Assembly: GCA_964629885.1 (NCBI GenBank)
Contig: CAZVRJ010000025.1
Location: 1-36,108, forward strand
Source: CAYWCV01 sp964629885
GTDB taxonomy: Bacteria; Bacteroidota; Rhodothermia; Balneolales; CAYWCV01
DNA: 36,108 nucleotides
Reading direction: 5' to 3'
The translations under genes and the position numbers were made by a program. The notes beneath the pieces were generated by a model. The model was not told the DNA's origin. It made no database searches and was given only the letters and a program-made list of their open reading frames with translations. This document shows positions 1 through 7,184 of the stretch, piece after piece; within the stretch, counting starts at the first letter, position 1; every line of letters begins with the position of its first letter.

Positions 1-75
1 GTGGGATTACTCGTGAATAATAAAATTATGATAGCATCCGAAGATACGGAAAATGAGATGAAGTACCACCCGTAA
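1..75 (+). CDS. Possible C-terminal tail of an upstream gene (partial)
   Basis: The frame starting at base 1 stays open for 24 codons and ends at a TAA (73-75). That stop lies inside the first copy of the intergenic repeat. The other two forward frames stop almost at once. The peptide would end in NEMKYHP. It is too short to assign, and the reading frame could be chance. If real, the repeat supplies or abuts the stop codon of the gene to the left. Confidence 0.2.
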   Translation: MGLLVNNKIMIASEDTENEMKYHP

Positions 76-163
76 CTCTCCCCGGACCCCTCTCTTTCGA
101 CGTTTTCTCATAACTCTCCCCCGGCCCCTCTCTTTTCAAAAGAGAGGGGTGACTATGGGGGAG
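73..163. repeat. Palindromic intergenic repeat, two degenerate copies
   Basis: TAACTCTCCCCGG (73-85) is followed by CCCCTCTCTTT. The same block recurs at 111-136 with one extra C. The second copy carries a perfect inverted repeat: CCCCTCTCTTTT (125-136), one central C, then AAAAGAGAGGGG (138-149). It is nested inside weaker outer arms, CTCCCCC (116-122) and GGGGGAG (157-163). The RNA would fold into a strong hairpin. This resembles dispersed REP/MITE-like intergenic palindromes rather than a gene-specific terminator, because no T-tract follows. From 164 to 262 I see only short features, such as ATCCC-TGC-GGGAT at 222-234, and no gene. Confidence 0.7.
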
Positions 164-262
164 GCAATACGAACTTAAGGCCTACCTTACAGGATGACAC
201 TGCATGTAATGTTAAGGGGAGATCCCTGCGGGATAGATTTCTTGCTCGAAATGTGCTTGACT

Positions 263-272
263 TGACATGTCA
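263..272. promoter_or_regulatory. Candidate operator upstream of the toxin-antitoxin pair
   Basis: TGACATGTCA is a perfect 10-bp palindrome about 50 bp before the antitoxin start, overlapping a TTGAC-rich stretch (257-267) that could be a -35 region. Ribbon-helix-helix antitoxins of the FitA/VapB type normally repress their own operon by binding short palindromes in the leader, so an operator role is plausible. It is inferred from position and symmetry only. Confidence 0.35.
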
Positions 273-323
273 TTTATCATAAGTTGCAAAACGAAACCAA
301 AAAGCAACCATGATGCAACTATT

Positions 324-563
324 ATGCCTAGCATCACGATTAAAAATATCCCAGACGAGGTTTACGACCGCATCAAGCTGCGCGCAGAGACCAACCGGCG
401 CAGCATCAACAGCGAAATCATTGAGTGTCTCGATCAGATCACGCGGCCAAGCCAGGTGAATGCGGATATCGTGCGGTATGAGGCGAAGCGTTTGCGCGAT
501 TCCATTAAGGTGAAGATTAAAGAGGAGGACGTGAAATCAGCCATTCGGCAGGGCAGATCATGA
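324..563 (+). CDS. FitA/VapB-like ribbon-helix-helix antitoxin
   Basis: A 79-residue protein predicted to neutralise the PIN toxin encoded next to it and to repress the shared promoter. Residues 1-12 (MPSITIKNIPDE) form the N-terminal beta strand typical of FitA/Arc-type DNA-binding antitoxins. It is followed by helices rich in K, R and E, with the sequence RRSINSEIIECL around residues 24-35. The basic C-terminal part (about 45-79) should wrap the toxin. The frame is open back to an ATG at 267, but that ATG lies inside the candidate operator palindrome. The start at 324 gives the usual family length and N-terminus. The stop overlaps the toxin start as ATGA, indicating translational coupling. 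The family is clear; the antitoxin role follows from the family and the pairing. Confidence 0.85.
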   Translation: MPSITIKNIPDEVYDRIKLRAETNRRSINSEIIECLDQITRPSQVNADIVRYEAKRLRDSIKVKIKEEDVKSAIRQGRS

Positions 564-958
564 TAGTAGTTGACACTAATATCATTACACACTTCCTACT
601 TCCGTCTGATCTCTCTGCTCCATGCGTAAGGGTGCATGAAATTGACCCGCACTGGATAGCACCAAGTCTGTGGCTCAGTGAATTTCGAAACGTGCTTGCG
701 TTGTATGTACGCAAGAAGATAATTACGCACGACAAGGCATTGGAGTTGCTTGATTTTGCCGAAGATATATTTCGCGATAATACTTTCGACGTGTCTTCAA
801 GAGTCGTAATGCGCCTTTCCCGCCAATCGTCATGCTCAGCCTATGACTTGGAATTTGTCGGCCTAGCCCTTGAAATGGATGTGCGGCTAGTAACCATGGA
901 CAAACAAATTCTGCGAGAGTATCCCTATCTGGCTATCAAACCCGAGGACTTTATTTGA
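560..958 (+). CDS. PIN-domain ribonuclease toxin, VapC-like
   Basis: A 132-residue single PIN domain, the full usual length for VapC toxins, which are Mg-dependent endoribonucleases that often cut tRNA or rRNA. The acidic metal-binding residues are in place: D5 in VVDTN, E41 in LSEFRN, D96 in AYDLEFVGLA and D114 in VTMDK. The enzyme therefore looks intact. The start overlaps the antitoxin stop by 4 nt. The stop codon (956-958) is followed immediately by an inverted copy of the repeat seen upstream of the operon. The target RNA cannot be told from sequence. There are no transposase or integrase genes nearby. Confidence 0.9.
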   Translation: MIVVDTNIITHFLLPSDLSAPCVRVHEIDPHWIAPSLWLSEFRNVLALYVRKKIITHDKALELLDFAEDIFRDNTFDVSSRVVMRLSRQSSCSAYDLEFVGLALEMDVRLVTMDKQILREYPYLAIKPEDFI

Positions 959-974
959 GCCGGGGGAGAGTTAT
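959..974. repeat. Inverted 16-bp copy of the upstream repeat
   Basis: GCCGGGGGAGAGTTAT at 959-974 is the exact reverse complement of 110-125. It begins with the base right after the toxin stop codon. The two copies bracket the toxin-antitoxin pair and its leader over about 865 bp. Confidence 0.75.
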
Positions 975-1008
975 ACAATCCTTCTTATATTCCGTGCGTT
1001 ATATATAA

Positions 1009-1983
1009 ATGCCCATGAATTTGAACGACTCATACATACATAACGCACGTATTTTCGTCGCTGGTCACCGGGGCATGGTAGGATCCGCCCTGGTTCGTGC
1101 CCTCGAGCAGCGCGGCGCCCAGAACGTCATCACGCGGAGCCGCACGGAGCTGGACCTCACCGACCAGCAGTCCGTCGAGGAATTCATGCAGCGCACACGT
1201 CCAGAGGTGGTGATCATTGCCGCCGCCCGGGTAGGAGGCATCCTAGCCAACTCGACCTATCCTTGGGAGTTCCTTTTTGAAAATCTGGCGATGGAGACGA
1301 ACCTCATCGGCGCTGCGCACCGTGCCGACGTCCCTCGACTCGCCTTCCTTGGCAGCTCGTGCATCTACCCGAAGCTGGCACCGCAGCCGCTGGCCGAGGA
1401 GTCGCTGCTCACGGGTCCGCTCGAGCCCACCAACGAGGCCTATGCCATCGCCAAGATCGCCGGGGTGAAGCTGTGCGAGGCGCTGCACCGCCAGTACGGT
1501 CGCGATTATTACTCGCTGATGCCGACAAACCTGTACGGTCCGCACGACAATTTCGACCTTAACAGCAGCCATGTGATTCCGGCGCTGATCCGCAAATTCC
1601 ACGAGGCACTGCCTGACGCACCGGTAACTCTATGGGGCACAGGCTCCCCTATGCGCGAGTTCATGCACGTCGACGACCTCGCCGACGCGGTGCTTTTCAC
1701 CCTGGGCAAGCCGGTCGAGCACACGCTCATCAACGTCGGCACTGGTACCGATCTACCGATCAAGGATTTGGCGCTGCTCATTCAACGCATCACGGGTCAC
1801 ACCGGACCCATCCATTGGGATTCCTCCAAGCCTGACGGCACACCCCGCAAGCTGATGGATGTGAAACGTCTCGAGGGACTCGGATGGAAGTCGACGATAC
1901 CGCTTGAAGAAGGGCTGAAATCGACCTATCATTGGTTCAAAACACATCAAGATTCCTACAAAGCAGTACATTTTGAGCAATAA
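1009..1983 (+). CDS. fcl: GDP-L-fucose synthase
   Basis: A 324-residue short-chain dehydrogenase of the extended SDR family. It converts GDP-4-keto-6-deoxy-mannose to GDP-L-fucose by epimerisation and NADPH reduction in the cytoplasm. The Rossmann motif GHRGMVGSA lies at residues 19-27. The signatures AARVGGI (about 72-78) and GSSCIYP (115-121) are present, as is the catalytic YxxxK (Y145, K149). Length matches the family (about 320). An ATG at 1015 is an alternative start. The short leader is AT-rich (TTATATATAA directly before the ATG) with no Shine-Dalgarno. The 3' end overlaps gmd by 11 nt, so the two pathway enzymes form one unit. Its GC content seems higher than that of the toxin-antitoxin genes to the left. 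Confidence 0.95.
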   Translation: MPMNLNDSYIHNARIFVAGHRGMVGSALVRALEQRGAQNVITRSRTELDLTDQQSVEEFMQRTRPEVVIIAAARVGGILANSTYPWEFLFENLAMETNLIGAAHRADVPRLAFLGSSCIYPKLAPQPLAEESLLTGPLEPTNEAYAIAKIAGVKLCEALHRQYGRDYYSLMPTNLYGPHDNFDLNSSHVIPALIRKFHEALPDAPVTLWGTGSPMREFMHVDDLADAVLFTLGKPVEHTLINVGTGTDLPIKDLALLIQRITGHTGPIHWDSSKPDGTPRKLMDVKRLEGLGWKSTIPLEEGLKSTYHWFKTHQDSYKAVHFEQ

Positions 1984-3046
1984 AACCGCACTCATCACCG
2001 GTGTTACCGGTCAGGATGGCGCCTACCTCGCCGAACTCCTGCTCGACAAGGGCTACACCGTGCACGGTATCAAACGCCGCTCGAGCTCCTTCAACACGGG
2101 ACGCATCGACCATCTGTACCAAGATCCCCATTTTCGTAAGCTGCCGTTCATCCTGCACTATGGCGATATGACCGACGCCACCAACCTGATCCGCATCGTG
2201 CAGGAGGTTCAACCCGACGAAATCTACAACCTGGCCGCCCAGAGCCATGTGCAGGTGAGTTTCGATACCCCCGAGTACACGGCAAATGCCGACGCCATGG
2301 GAGCGATGCGCCTTCTCGAGGCCATCCGGATCCTAGGTCTCACGGAGAAGACCCGCTTCTACCAGGCGTCGACCAGCGAGCTGTACGGCAAAGTGCAGGA
2401 GATTCCACAGAGCGAAACCACCCCGTTCTACCCGCGTTCGCCTTATGCGGTCGCCAAGCTGTACGGATATTGGATCACCGTGAACTACCGCGAGGCCTAC
2501 GGCATGTATGCCTGCAACGGCATCCTGTTCAACCATGAATCGCCCATCCGCGGAGAGACCTTCGTCACCCGCAAGATCACCCGTGCAGCGGTGCGCATCG
2601 CACGTGGCGTGCAGGAGAAGCTTTTCCTCGGCAACCTGGGCGCCCAGCGCGACTGGGGCCATGCCAAGGACTACGTTGAGGGCATGTGGCGGATGCTGCA
2701 GCAGGACCAGCCCGAGGATTTCGTGCTGGCGACCGGTGAGACCCATACTGTGCGCTCGTTCTGTGAGATGGCCTTCGACCATGCGGGCATCAAGCTACGC
2801 TGGGAAGGTGAGGGCGCCGACGAGCGAGGCATCAATGTGGCCACGGGTGTGTCCATCATCGAAATCGACCCGAGGTATTTTCGTCCGACGGAGGTCGACC
2901 TTCTCATCGGCGATGCCACCAAGGCCAAGGAGAAGCTCGGCTGGACCCCAACGTACACCCTAGATGAGATGGTAGCCGAAATGATCGACTATGATAAGGT
3001 CGATCTGGAGCGGGAATTGCAGGGTGGCGGCTCGAATGGCTTTTGA
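1973..3046 (+). CDS. gmd: GDP-mannose 4,6-dehydratase
   Basis: A 357-residue NADP-dependent SDR enzyme that makes GDP-4-keto-6-deoxy-mannose, the substrate of the preceding gene. The start is a TTG at 1973. It is chosen because the resulting N-terminus (MSNKTALITGVTGQDGAYL) aligns with the family's usual beginning and no ATG is available before the Rossmann motif. Family signatures are KRRSSSFNTGRIDHLY (34-49), STSELYGK with T134 and E136 (133-140), and YAVAK with Y158 and K162. NHESPIRGETFVTRK follows further on. Overlap with fcl suggests translational coupling. Product use is probably fucose or a related deoxysugar in surface polysaccharide. Confidence 0.95.
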   Translation: MSNKTALITGVTGQDGAYLAELLLDKGYTVHGIKRRSSSFNTGRIDHLYQDPHFRKLPFILHYGDMTDATNLIRIVQEVQPDEIYNLAAQSHVQVSFDTPEYTANADAMGAMRLLEAIRILGLTEKTRFYQASTSELYGKVQEIPQSETTPFYPRSPYAVAKLYGYWITVNYREAYGMYACNGILFNHESPIRGETFVTRKITRAAVRIARGVQEKLFLGNLGAQRDWGHAKDYVEGMWRMLQQDQPEDFVLATGETHTVRSFCEMAFDHAGIKLRWEGEGADERGINVATGVSIIEIDPRYFRPTEVDLLIGDATKAKEKLGWTPTYTLDEMVAEMIDYDKVDLERELQGGGSNGF

Positions 3047-3072
3047 AATGCGAGCCTGATATCCTACCTTAC
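3042..3072 (+). promoter_or_regulatory. Candidate Bacteroidota-type promoter before the mutL unit
   Basis: TTTG at 3042-3045 is followed after exactly 19 bp by TACCTTAC at 3065-3072. This fits the Bacteroidota TTTG-N19-TAnnTTTG pattern except for its last two bases. It overlaps the gmd stop codon and lies about 35 bp before the 71-aa gene. It is a pattern match only. Confidence 0.3.
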
Positions 3073-3107
3073 CCCGAGCGCCCCATTCGAAACAAAGCTT
3101 CGTTATC

Positions 3108-3323
3108 ATGAAAATCCGGTCCATGTTTGGGGCGAACCGCAAACCGAAGCGGTTCGAATACACCCCACGCTATTACAAGCCGCCAAAGCAGGGCGGCTAC
3201 CGCGACATCCAGTTCCAACGGATCACCCGAAGAGGGCAGACGCGATCCGTATTACTGTATGCAGCCCTTTTGTTTATGGTACTTTACCTAATAGTTTATA
3301 TAGCAAGCCGATATAATGTCTGA
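3108..3323 (+). CDS. Small basic single-pass membrane protein of unknown function
   Basis: A 71-residue protein that I cannot assign to a function. Residues 1-46 are strongly basic and rich in aromatic residues, with a FEYTPRYYKP motif at about 16-25. Residues 48-66 form one hydrophobic segment (LLYAALLFMVLYLIVYIAS). The likely topology is N-terminus in the cytoplasm with a C-terminal anchor. The stop codon overlaps the mutL start by 8 nt, so the gene is probably expressed with mutL. From memory, short YTPRYYxP proteins sit near mutL in other Bacteroidota and are sometimes mislabelled as a riboflavin synthase subunit; nothing here supports that name. Coding status is supported by the tight overlap and by the clear two-part architecture. 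Confidence 0.7.
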   Translation: MKIRSMFGANRKPKRFEYTPRYYKPPKQGGYRDIQFQRITRRGQTRSVLLYAALLFMVLYLIVYIASRYNV

Positions 3324-5160
3324 ACCTGATATTTCGACATCGGCCGAAGGCTTGATCCATCTGCTCGATCCGGTAATCGCCAACAAGATCGCCGCGGGCG
3401 AGGTTGTGCAGCGTCCAGGGTCGGTGGTCAAGGAACTACTCGACAACGCGGTCGATGCTGGTGCCGATTCCATACAGGTGATCATCCAACAGGCGGGGAG
3501 AAGTCTGATTCAAGTTATCGACAACGGATGCGGGATGTCGGCCGACGATCTCAAGATGTGTTTCGTTCGCCACGCAACCAGTAAGATTTCGAAGGTGGAG
3601 GATCTTTTTCAGATTCGCACGCTCGGTTTCCGCGGTGAGGCAATGGCCTCGATCGCCTCGGTTGCACAGATTGTGGCCAAGACGAAACGTCACGAGGACG
3701 ACAACGGCCACGAAATCGAAATCTGGGGAGGGGAGGATAGGCATTTCATACCCGCGGCTTGTCCCAACGGCACAAATATCGCGGTACGTAACCTATTTTA
3801 TAATGTCCCTGCTCGCCGAGCCTTCCTCAAGACCGACACGACCGAGTTCCGGCACATCCTCACGATATTCCAGCAGGCCGCAATGGCAAATCCGGAAATC
3901 GATTTCGAGTTGATAGCCGACGGCGAATCAGTGTATCGACTCGCATCGTCTAATCTTGAGGACCGCATTGTCGCCCTTTTCGGTAAAAGCTACCGCGCCA
4001 GTTTGATTCCTGTCGACGAAGGCACCTCCATGGTGCGTGTATACGGTTATATGAGCGATCCCAAGCTAGCCAAGCGAAGCAGGGGCGAGCAGTTCCTGTT
4101 CGTGAATGGACGCCCATTTCAGCACCGGTTTATCAGCTACACCGTAATGAACACCTATTCGGGATGGTTGGCTGATGGCGAATATCCATTTTTCTGCATC
4201 TTTCTGGAACTGGATCCTTCCGTCATCGACGTGAATGTTCATCCAGCCAAGATGGAAGTCAAATTTGAAGACGAAAAGTCGGTTATCCATGTCGTCCGAT
4301 CGGTGGTGACCCGCGCCCTGCATGAGCGCTTTCATGTGCCACATACCGACGATCCGACTGGTTTCATGCCACAGGAGCATGGAGACCTGAGCGGAGGATT
4401 AAACTTCGAGCCTTCATTCGAAAAGGGTCACATGCATCAGGTGGGCGACATGCAGCAGATCCACATTCCGTCGCGGCTTAATTTCGACCGGCCATCTATT
4501 CCAAATGATGCCACCGAGAGGATGTATGGTCCGCTGCCGTCGGAGGAAGTCCCACACGACTCACTGGCCAAGAAGCGGGCATACGACCGGGATCGCGGTT
4601 TCTGGCAATTGCACAGCTCCTACATTGTGGCGCAGACCCGCACGGGACTCTGCCTCATCGACCAGAACCGGGCTCACCGACGCATCATCTACGAACGGGC
4701 GCTGCAGGCAGCCGAGGAGAGTATCCCAGCGACGCAGCAGCTACTATTTCCGGTCACCATCAATCTATCGGCATCGGATTATGCTCTGCTGAAAGAGCTG
4801 CTCCAACCCATCTTGGATCTTGGATTTGACGTGAGCCTCCTAAGCGGCAACACGGCCCTGCTCAACGGTGTGCCGGCCGATATTGGGGCGGGCGACGAAC
4901 ACAAATTGCTCGAGAACATCCTCCAAAATTACCAGGAGCTTGGATCCCGCCTCAAAGTGAGCGAGCGTGAGCGGCTAGCAATGGCTTTCGCATGGCGCAC
5001 CGCCATCCCGAAGGGCAAGAAACTCACACCCGCCGAAATGGAGTCGCTCGTCGACCAGCTGTTCGCCTGCGATCAGCCCTTCATGGATCCAGCACTCAAA
5101 CCTACAGTCGTCTTTATGACGCTCGAGGAACTCACTAGACCGTTTCAAGGAATTGCATGA
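3316..5160 (+). CDS. mutL: DNA mismatch repair protein MutL
   Basis: A 614-residue GHKL ATPase that links MutS mismatch recognition to strand removal. N-terminal ATPase motifs are intact: IAAGEVVQRP followed by KELLDNAVDAGAD (catalytic E and Mg-binding N), DNGCGM, HATSKI and TLGFRGEAMASI. NVHPAKMEVKF follows. The MutL C-terminal domain begins near residue 430. The endonuclease motif DQHA(x)2E(x)4E of MutH-less bacteria appears here as DQNRAHRRIIYE (449-460), with H replaced by N. The late CPHGRP-type metal site reads MDPALKP (590-596). The C-terminal nicking site therefore looks degenerate. The start overlaps the 71-aa gene by 8 nt, and the stop overlaps the next gene as ATGA. Confidence 0.95.
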   Translation: MSEPDISTSAEGLIHLLDPVIANKIAAGEVVQRPGSVVKELLDNAVDAGADSIQVIIQQAGRSLIQVIDNGCGMSADDLKMCFVRHATSKISKVEDLFQIRTLGFRGEAMASIASVAQIVAKTKRHEDDNGHEIEIWGGEDRHFIPAACPNGTNIAVRNLFYNVPARRAFLKTDTTEFRHILTIFQQAAMANPEIDFELIADGESVYRLASSNLEDRIVALFGKSYRASLIPVDEGTSMVRVYGYMSDPKLAKRSRGEQFLFVNGRPFQHRFISYTVMNTYSGWLADGEYPFFCIFLELDPSVIDVNVHPAKMEVKFEDEKSVIHVVRSVVTRALHERFHVPHTDDPTGFMPQEHGDLSGGLNFEPSFEKGHMHQVGDMQQIHIPSRLNFDRPSIPNDATERMYGPLPSEEVPHDSLAKKRAYDRDRGFWQLHSSYIVAQTRTGLCLIDQNRAHRRIIYERALQAAEESIPATQQLLFPVTINLSASDYALLKELLQPILDLGFDVSLLSGNTALLNGVPADIGAGDEHKLLENILQNYQELGSRLKVSERERLAMAFAWRTAIPKGKKLTPAEMESLVDQLFACDQPFMDPALKPTVVFMTLEELTRPFQGIA

Positions 5161-6269
5161 ACATCCTAATACTTGAGCCGTTTCTAGGTGGATCAAGCAA
5201 AGCGTTCCTGAATGGCCTGCTCGATTACAGCCGTCATAAGTTGTTTCCTATCACGCTCACCGAGAAGTACTGGAAATGGCGTCAGCATGGCAGCTCCATC
5301 AATTTGGCTGATCTGGCGATGGATATCGATGAGCCTATCGACCTGATCGTGGCGAGCAATTTCACGAACCTTCCAGCCTTCATCAGCTTGGTACGTGAGC
5401 GATACGCCAATACGCCGATCTTGCTTTACATGCACGAAAACCAGGTAACCAAACCCTTGCCTGCGGGTGAAGATCGCGACGTGACCTACTGCTATGTGAA
5501 CTTCTTGAGCACGATGGTGGCCGATCGGGTGGTATTTTCGTCGAAGTTTCACTTTGATACGTTTTTTGCCGCGCTTCCTGAGTTTCTAGATCAGTTCAAC
5601 GAGTTCGCGCACAAAGAAACCGTGCAAATCATTCGGAAAAAGAGCGAGGTTCTTTACCCTGGTTTGTTTTTGAAACGGCATGACCAGTGGAAGAAGCCAA
5701 AGGGCCCAAACAACCGCCTCGTGGTCTTGTGGAACCAGCGATGGGAGTTTGACCGAAACCCGAGCATGTTCTTCAGGATTATGAACCGTCTTGACGATGC
5801 GGGCTGCCAGTTCGATCTTATACTGGCGGGCGATTCCGACTTTGAAAAACCGATTGAGTTCGAGAAGGCGCAAAAACGCTATGGAGATCGAGTGTTGCAC
5901 TACGGATTCGTGTCGAACTATGAGGAATACAGCCGACTATTGCATATGAGTGACGTGGTGGTGTCGACGTCCGATCACGAATTCTTCGGTGTGGCCATTT
6001 TGGAAGCCATCTATTGCGGGAATCACCCCGTACTTCCCCGAAAATTGACCTACCCAGAGTTGATTCCTGCGAACTTGCATGAGCCGCTTTTACATGCTCC
6101 TGTATTCTACGATGACGAGGATCACCTGTTCAAGAATCTGAAGCGCATTCTTGATCAAGACGTTGCGCTACTACCAGAGGCGAGCCTTCGCTCTGTGAGC
6201 CAAAATATGGACTGGAGCGTCTGGGTGCGTAAGTTCGACGACCTCTTCGAAGAAACCGCGCAACGTTAA
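5157..6269 (+). CDS. tRNA-queuosine alpha-mannosyltransferase-like glycosyltransferase (DUF3524)
   Basis: A 370-residue GT-B glycosyltransferase of the QTMAN/GTDC1 type. The animal enzyme adds mannose from GDP-mannose to queuosine in tRNA-Asp; activity of bacterial homologues is inferred. The N-terminal DUF3524 region (about 1-170) starts MNILILEPFLGGSSKAF and holds MHENQVTKPLP. The GT4 half has WNQRWEFDRNP (about 190-200) and the donor-site block SDHEFFGVAILEAIYCG (about 275-291), with the EFFGV/EA pattern expected for nucleotide-sugar binding. There is no signal peptide or membrane segment, so a cytoplasmic location fits tRNA modification. Its ATG overlaps the mutL stop. Gmd earlier in the window consumes GDP-mannose, so that sugar donor is presumably available. 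No queuosine synthesis gene is in view. Confidence 0.8.
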   Translation: MNILILEPFLGGSSKAFLNGLLDYSRHKLFPITLTEKYWKWRQHGSSINLADLAMDIDEPIDLIVASNFTNLPAFISLVRERYANTPILLYMHENQVTKPLPAGEDRDVTYCYVNFLSTMVADRVVFSSKFHFDTFFAALPEFLDQFNEFAHKETVQIIRKKSEVLYPGLFLKRHDQWKKPKGPNNRLVVLWNQRWEFDRNPSMFFRIMNRLDDAGCQFDLILAGDSDFEKPIEFEKAQKRYGDRVLHYGFVSNYEEYSRLLHMSDVVVSTSDHEFFGVAILEAIYCGNHPVLPRKLTYPELIPANLHEPLLHAPVFYDDEDHLFKNLKRILDQDVALLPEASLRSVSQNMDWSVWVRKFDDLFEETAQR

Positions 6270-6271
6270 CT

Positions 6272-6301
6272 ACTAATCACCAGTCACTAGTCACTAATCA
6301 C
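6272..6301. repeat. Short octamer-type tandem repeat between convergent genes
   Basis: ACTAATCAC (6272-6280) recurs at 6293-6301, with CAGTCACTAGTC between them. The whole stretch is an imperfect tandem of an AGTCACTA-like unit. It fills the 28-bp gap between the convergent QTMAN-like and DUF1460 genes and covers the DUF1460 stop codon. No hairpin with a T-run is visible here. Confidence 0.5.
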
Positions 6302-7182
6302 TTTGCATAGGACATCCGCGCTACTATGATGCCTTTCAGTCCTTTGCGGTCGGCGGTGTACTGGTAGAGCGTCTTTGGCTCGATGATGACCGATCCCGTC
6401 GTGCTGGCATGCCAGAAGCCAACACGGTCGCCGTCTCGCTTAACGATGGCCGTATGCGAGACATCGAGTCCGTCTACCGTAGTCACAAAAGCTACAATAT
6501 CGCCCGTTTGAAGCTCGTTTTCTAAAGATAGGATGCTTTCGGTGGGTACATAACGTAGTAGACGTTCGTTGAGGGCTGCCTCTTGATTTGCCATTAACTG
6601 GAAGAGCGAATCGTTATCGGCCAGTTGACGATAGGCTTCGCGTTTTGTGGTCATGAAATGATACGGTTCAAGCCGTGGGAGATCTTCGCGGTCTTGGAAC
6701 ATCACCTTCATCAGACCCTTTTGCTCATTGTCTTGCAGCCAATCGCCAAAGTAATGCAGACGGGAGAAATAGCCGTCTATGGTCCCGTTGCGATATCGCA
6801 GCATGCGAACATTTGATTCGGCATCTTCCAAACGTGTACTGCCCGACAAGGTCGTGAGGGTCATGGCGGTGGTCATCTCCACAAAAAGCACGCAGTCGGA
6901 TCCTTTCAAGGTTACCACCAATTGCTCGGTCGCGGGTTCCTCAAGCAATCCTCCAACATATGGAATGCCCAGCTGCTCGGAGGCATAAAAGCGAATCAGC
7001 GTGTCGACATCGGCCGCCTGATCAAACAAAACCTTACCCCGATCCAGTAGTAGCTGAATGCGCGCTGCACTTGCACTGTCTGAGGCAACCTGTGCTACCG
7101 ACTGCTGCGACTCAACACTACAGCCAGCGAATAACGACCCAGTGAGGATGAGGAGTACCGCAGAAATGATGCGAGTGTTCAT
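6298..7182 (-). CDS. DUF1460 lipoprotein, predicted cell-wall amidase/peptidase
   Basis: A 294-residue protein of the DUF1460 (N-acetylmuramoyl-L-alanine amidase-like) family, whose NlpC/P60-type fold uses Cys and His. The N-terminus is a lipoprotein signal with lipobox FAGC (C21), so it is predicted to be anchored at a membrane facing the periplasm. Putative catalytic residues are C97 in KGSDCVLFVE, H243 in DVSHTAIVK and possibly H258 in GFWHAS. RYRNGTIDGYFSRLHYFGDW (about 129-148) is a family signature. A TTG at 7188 would add two residues; the ATG at 7182 is preferred because it gives a normal signal peptide. It begins 2 nt after the dnaB stop and is probably co-transcribed with it. Its substrate is presumably a muropeptide. 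Confidence 0.85.
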   Translation of the reverse strand: MNTRIISAVLLILTGSLFAGCSVESQQSVAQVASDSASAARIQLLLDRGKVLFDQAADVDTLIRFYASEQLGIPYVGGLLEEPATEQLVVTLKGSDCVLFVEMTTAMTLTTLSGSTRLEDAESNVRMLRYRNGTIDGYFSRLHYFGDWLQDNEQKGLMKVMFQDREDLPRLEPYHFMTTKREAYRQLADNDSLFQLMANQEAALNERLLRYVPTESILSLENELQTGDIVAFVTTVDGLDVSHTAIVKRDGDRVGFWHASTTGSVIIEPKTLYQYTADRKGLKGIIVARMSYAK

Positions 7183-7184
7183 AA

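Noticed and set aside
73..150. Possible CRISPR-like repeat pair
   Set aside because: Only two unequal copies, no regular spacers and no cas genes; the internal palindrome fits a dispersed intergenic repeat.
267..323. Longer antitoxin N-terminus starting at 267
   Set aside because: The extra 19 residues do not fit the RHH family start, and the ATG lies inside the operator-like palindrome.
959..974. Toxin terminator
   Set aside because: The sequence alone has no hairpin and no T-run; it is better explained as the inverted repeat copy.
2333..2782. 149-codon minus-strand frame
   Set aside because: Antisense to gmd, which carries all its catalytic motifs in the plus frame.
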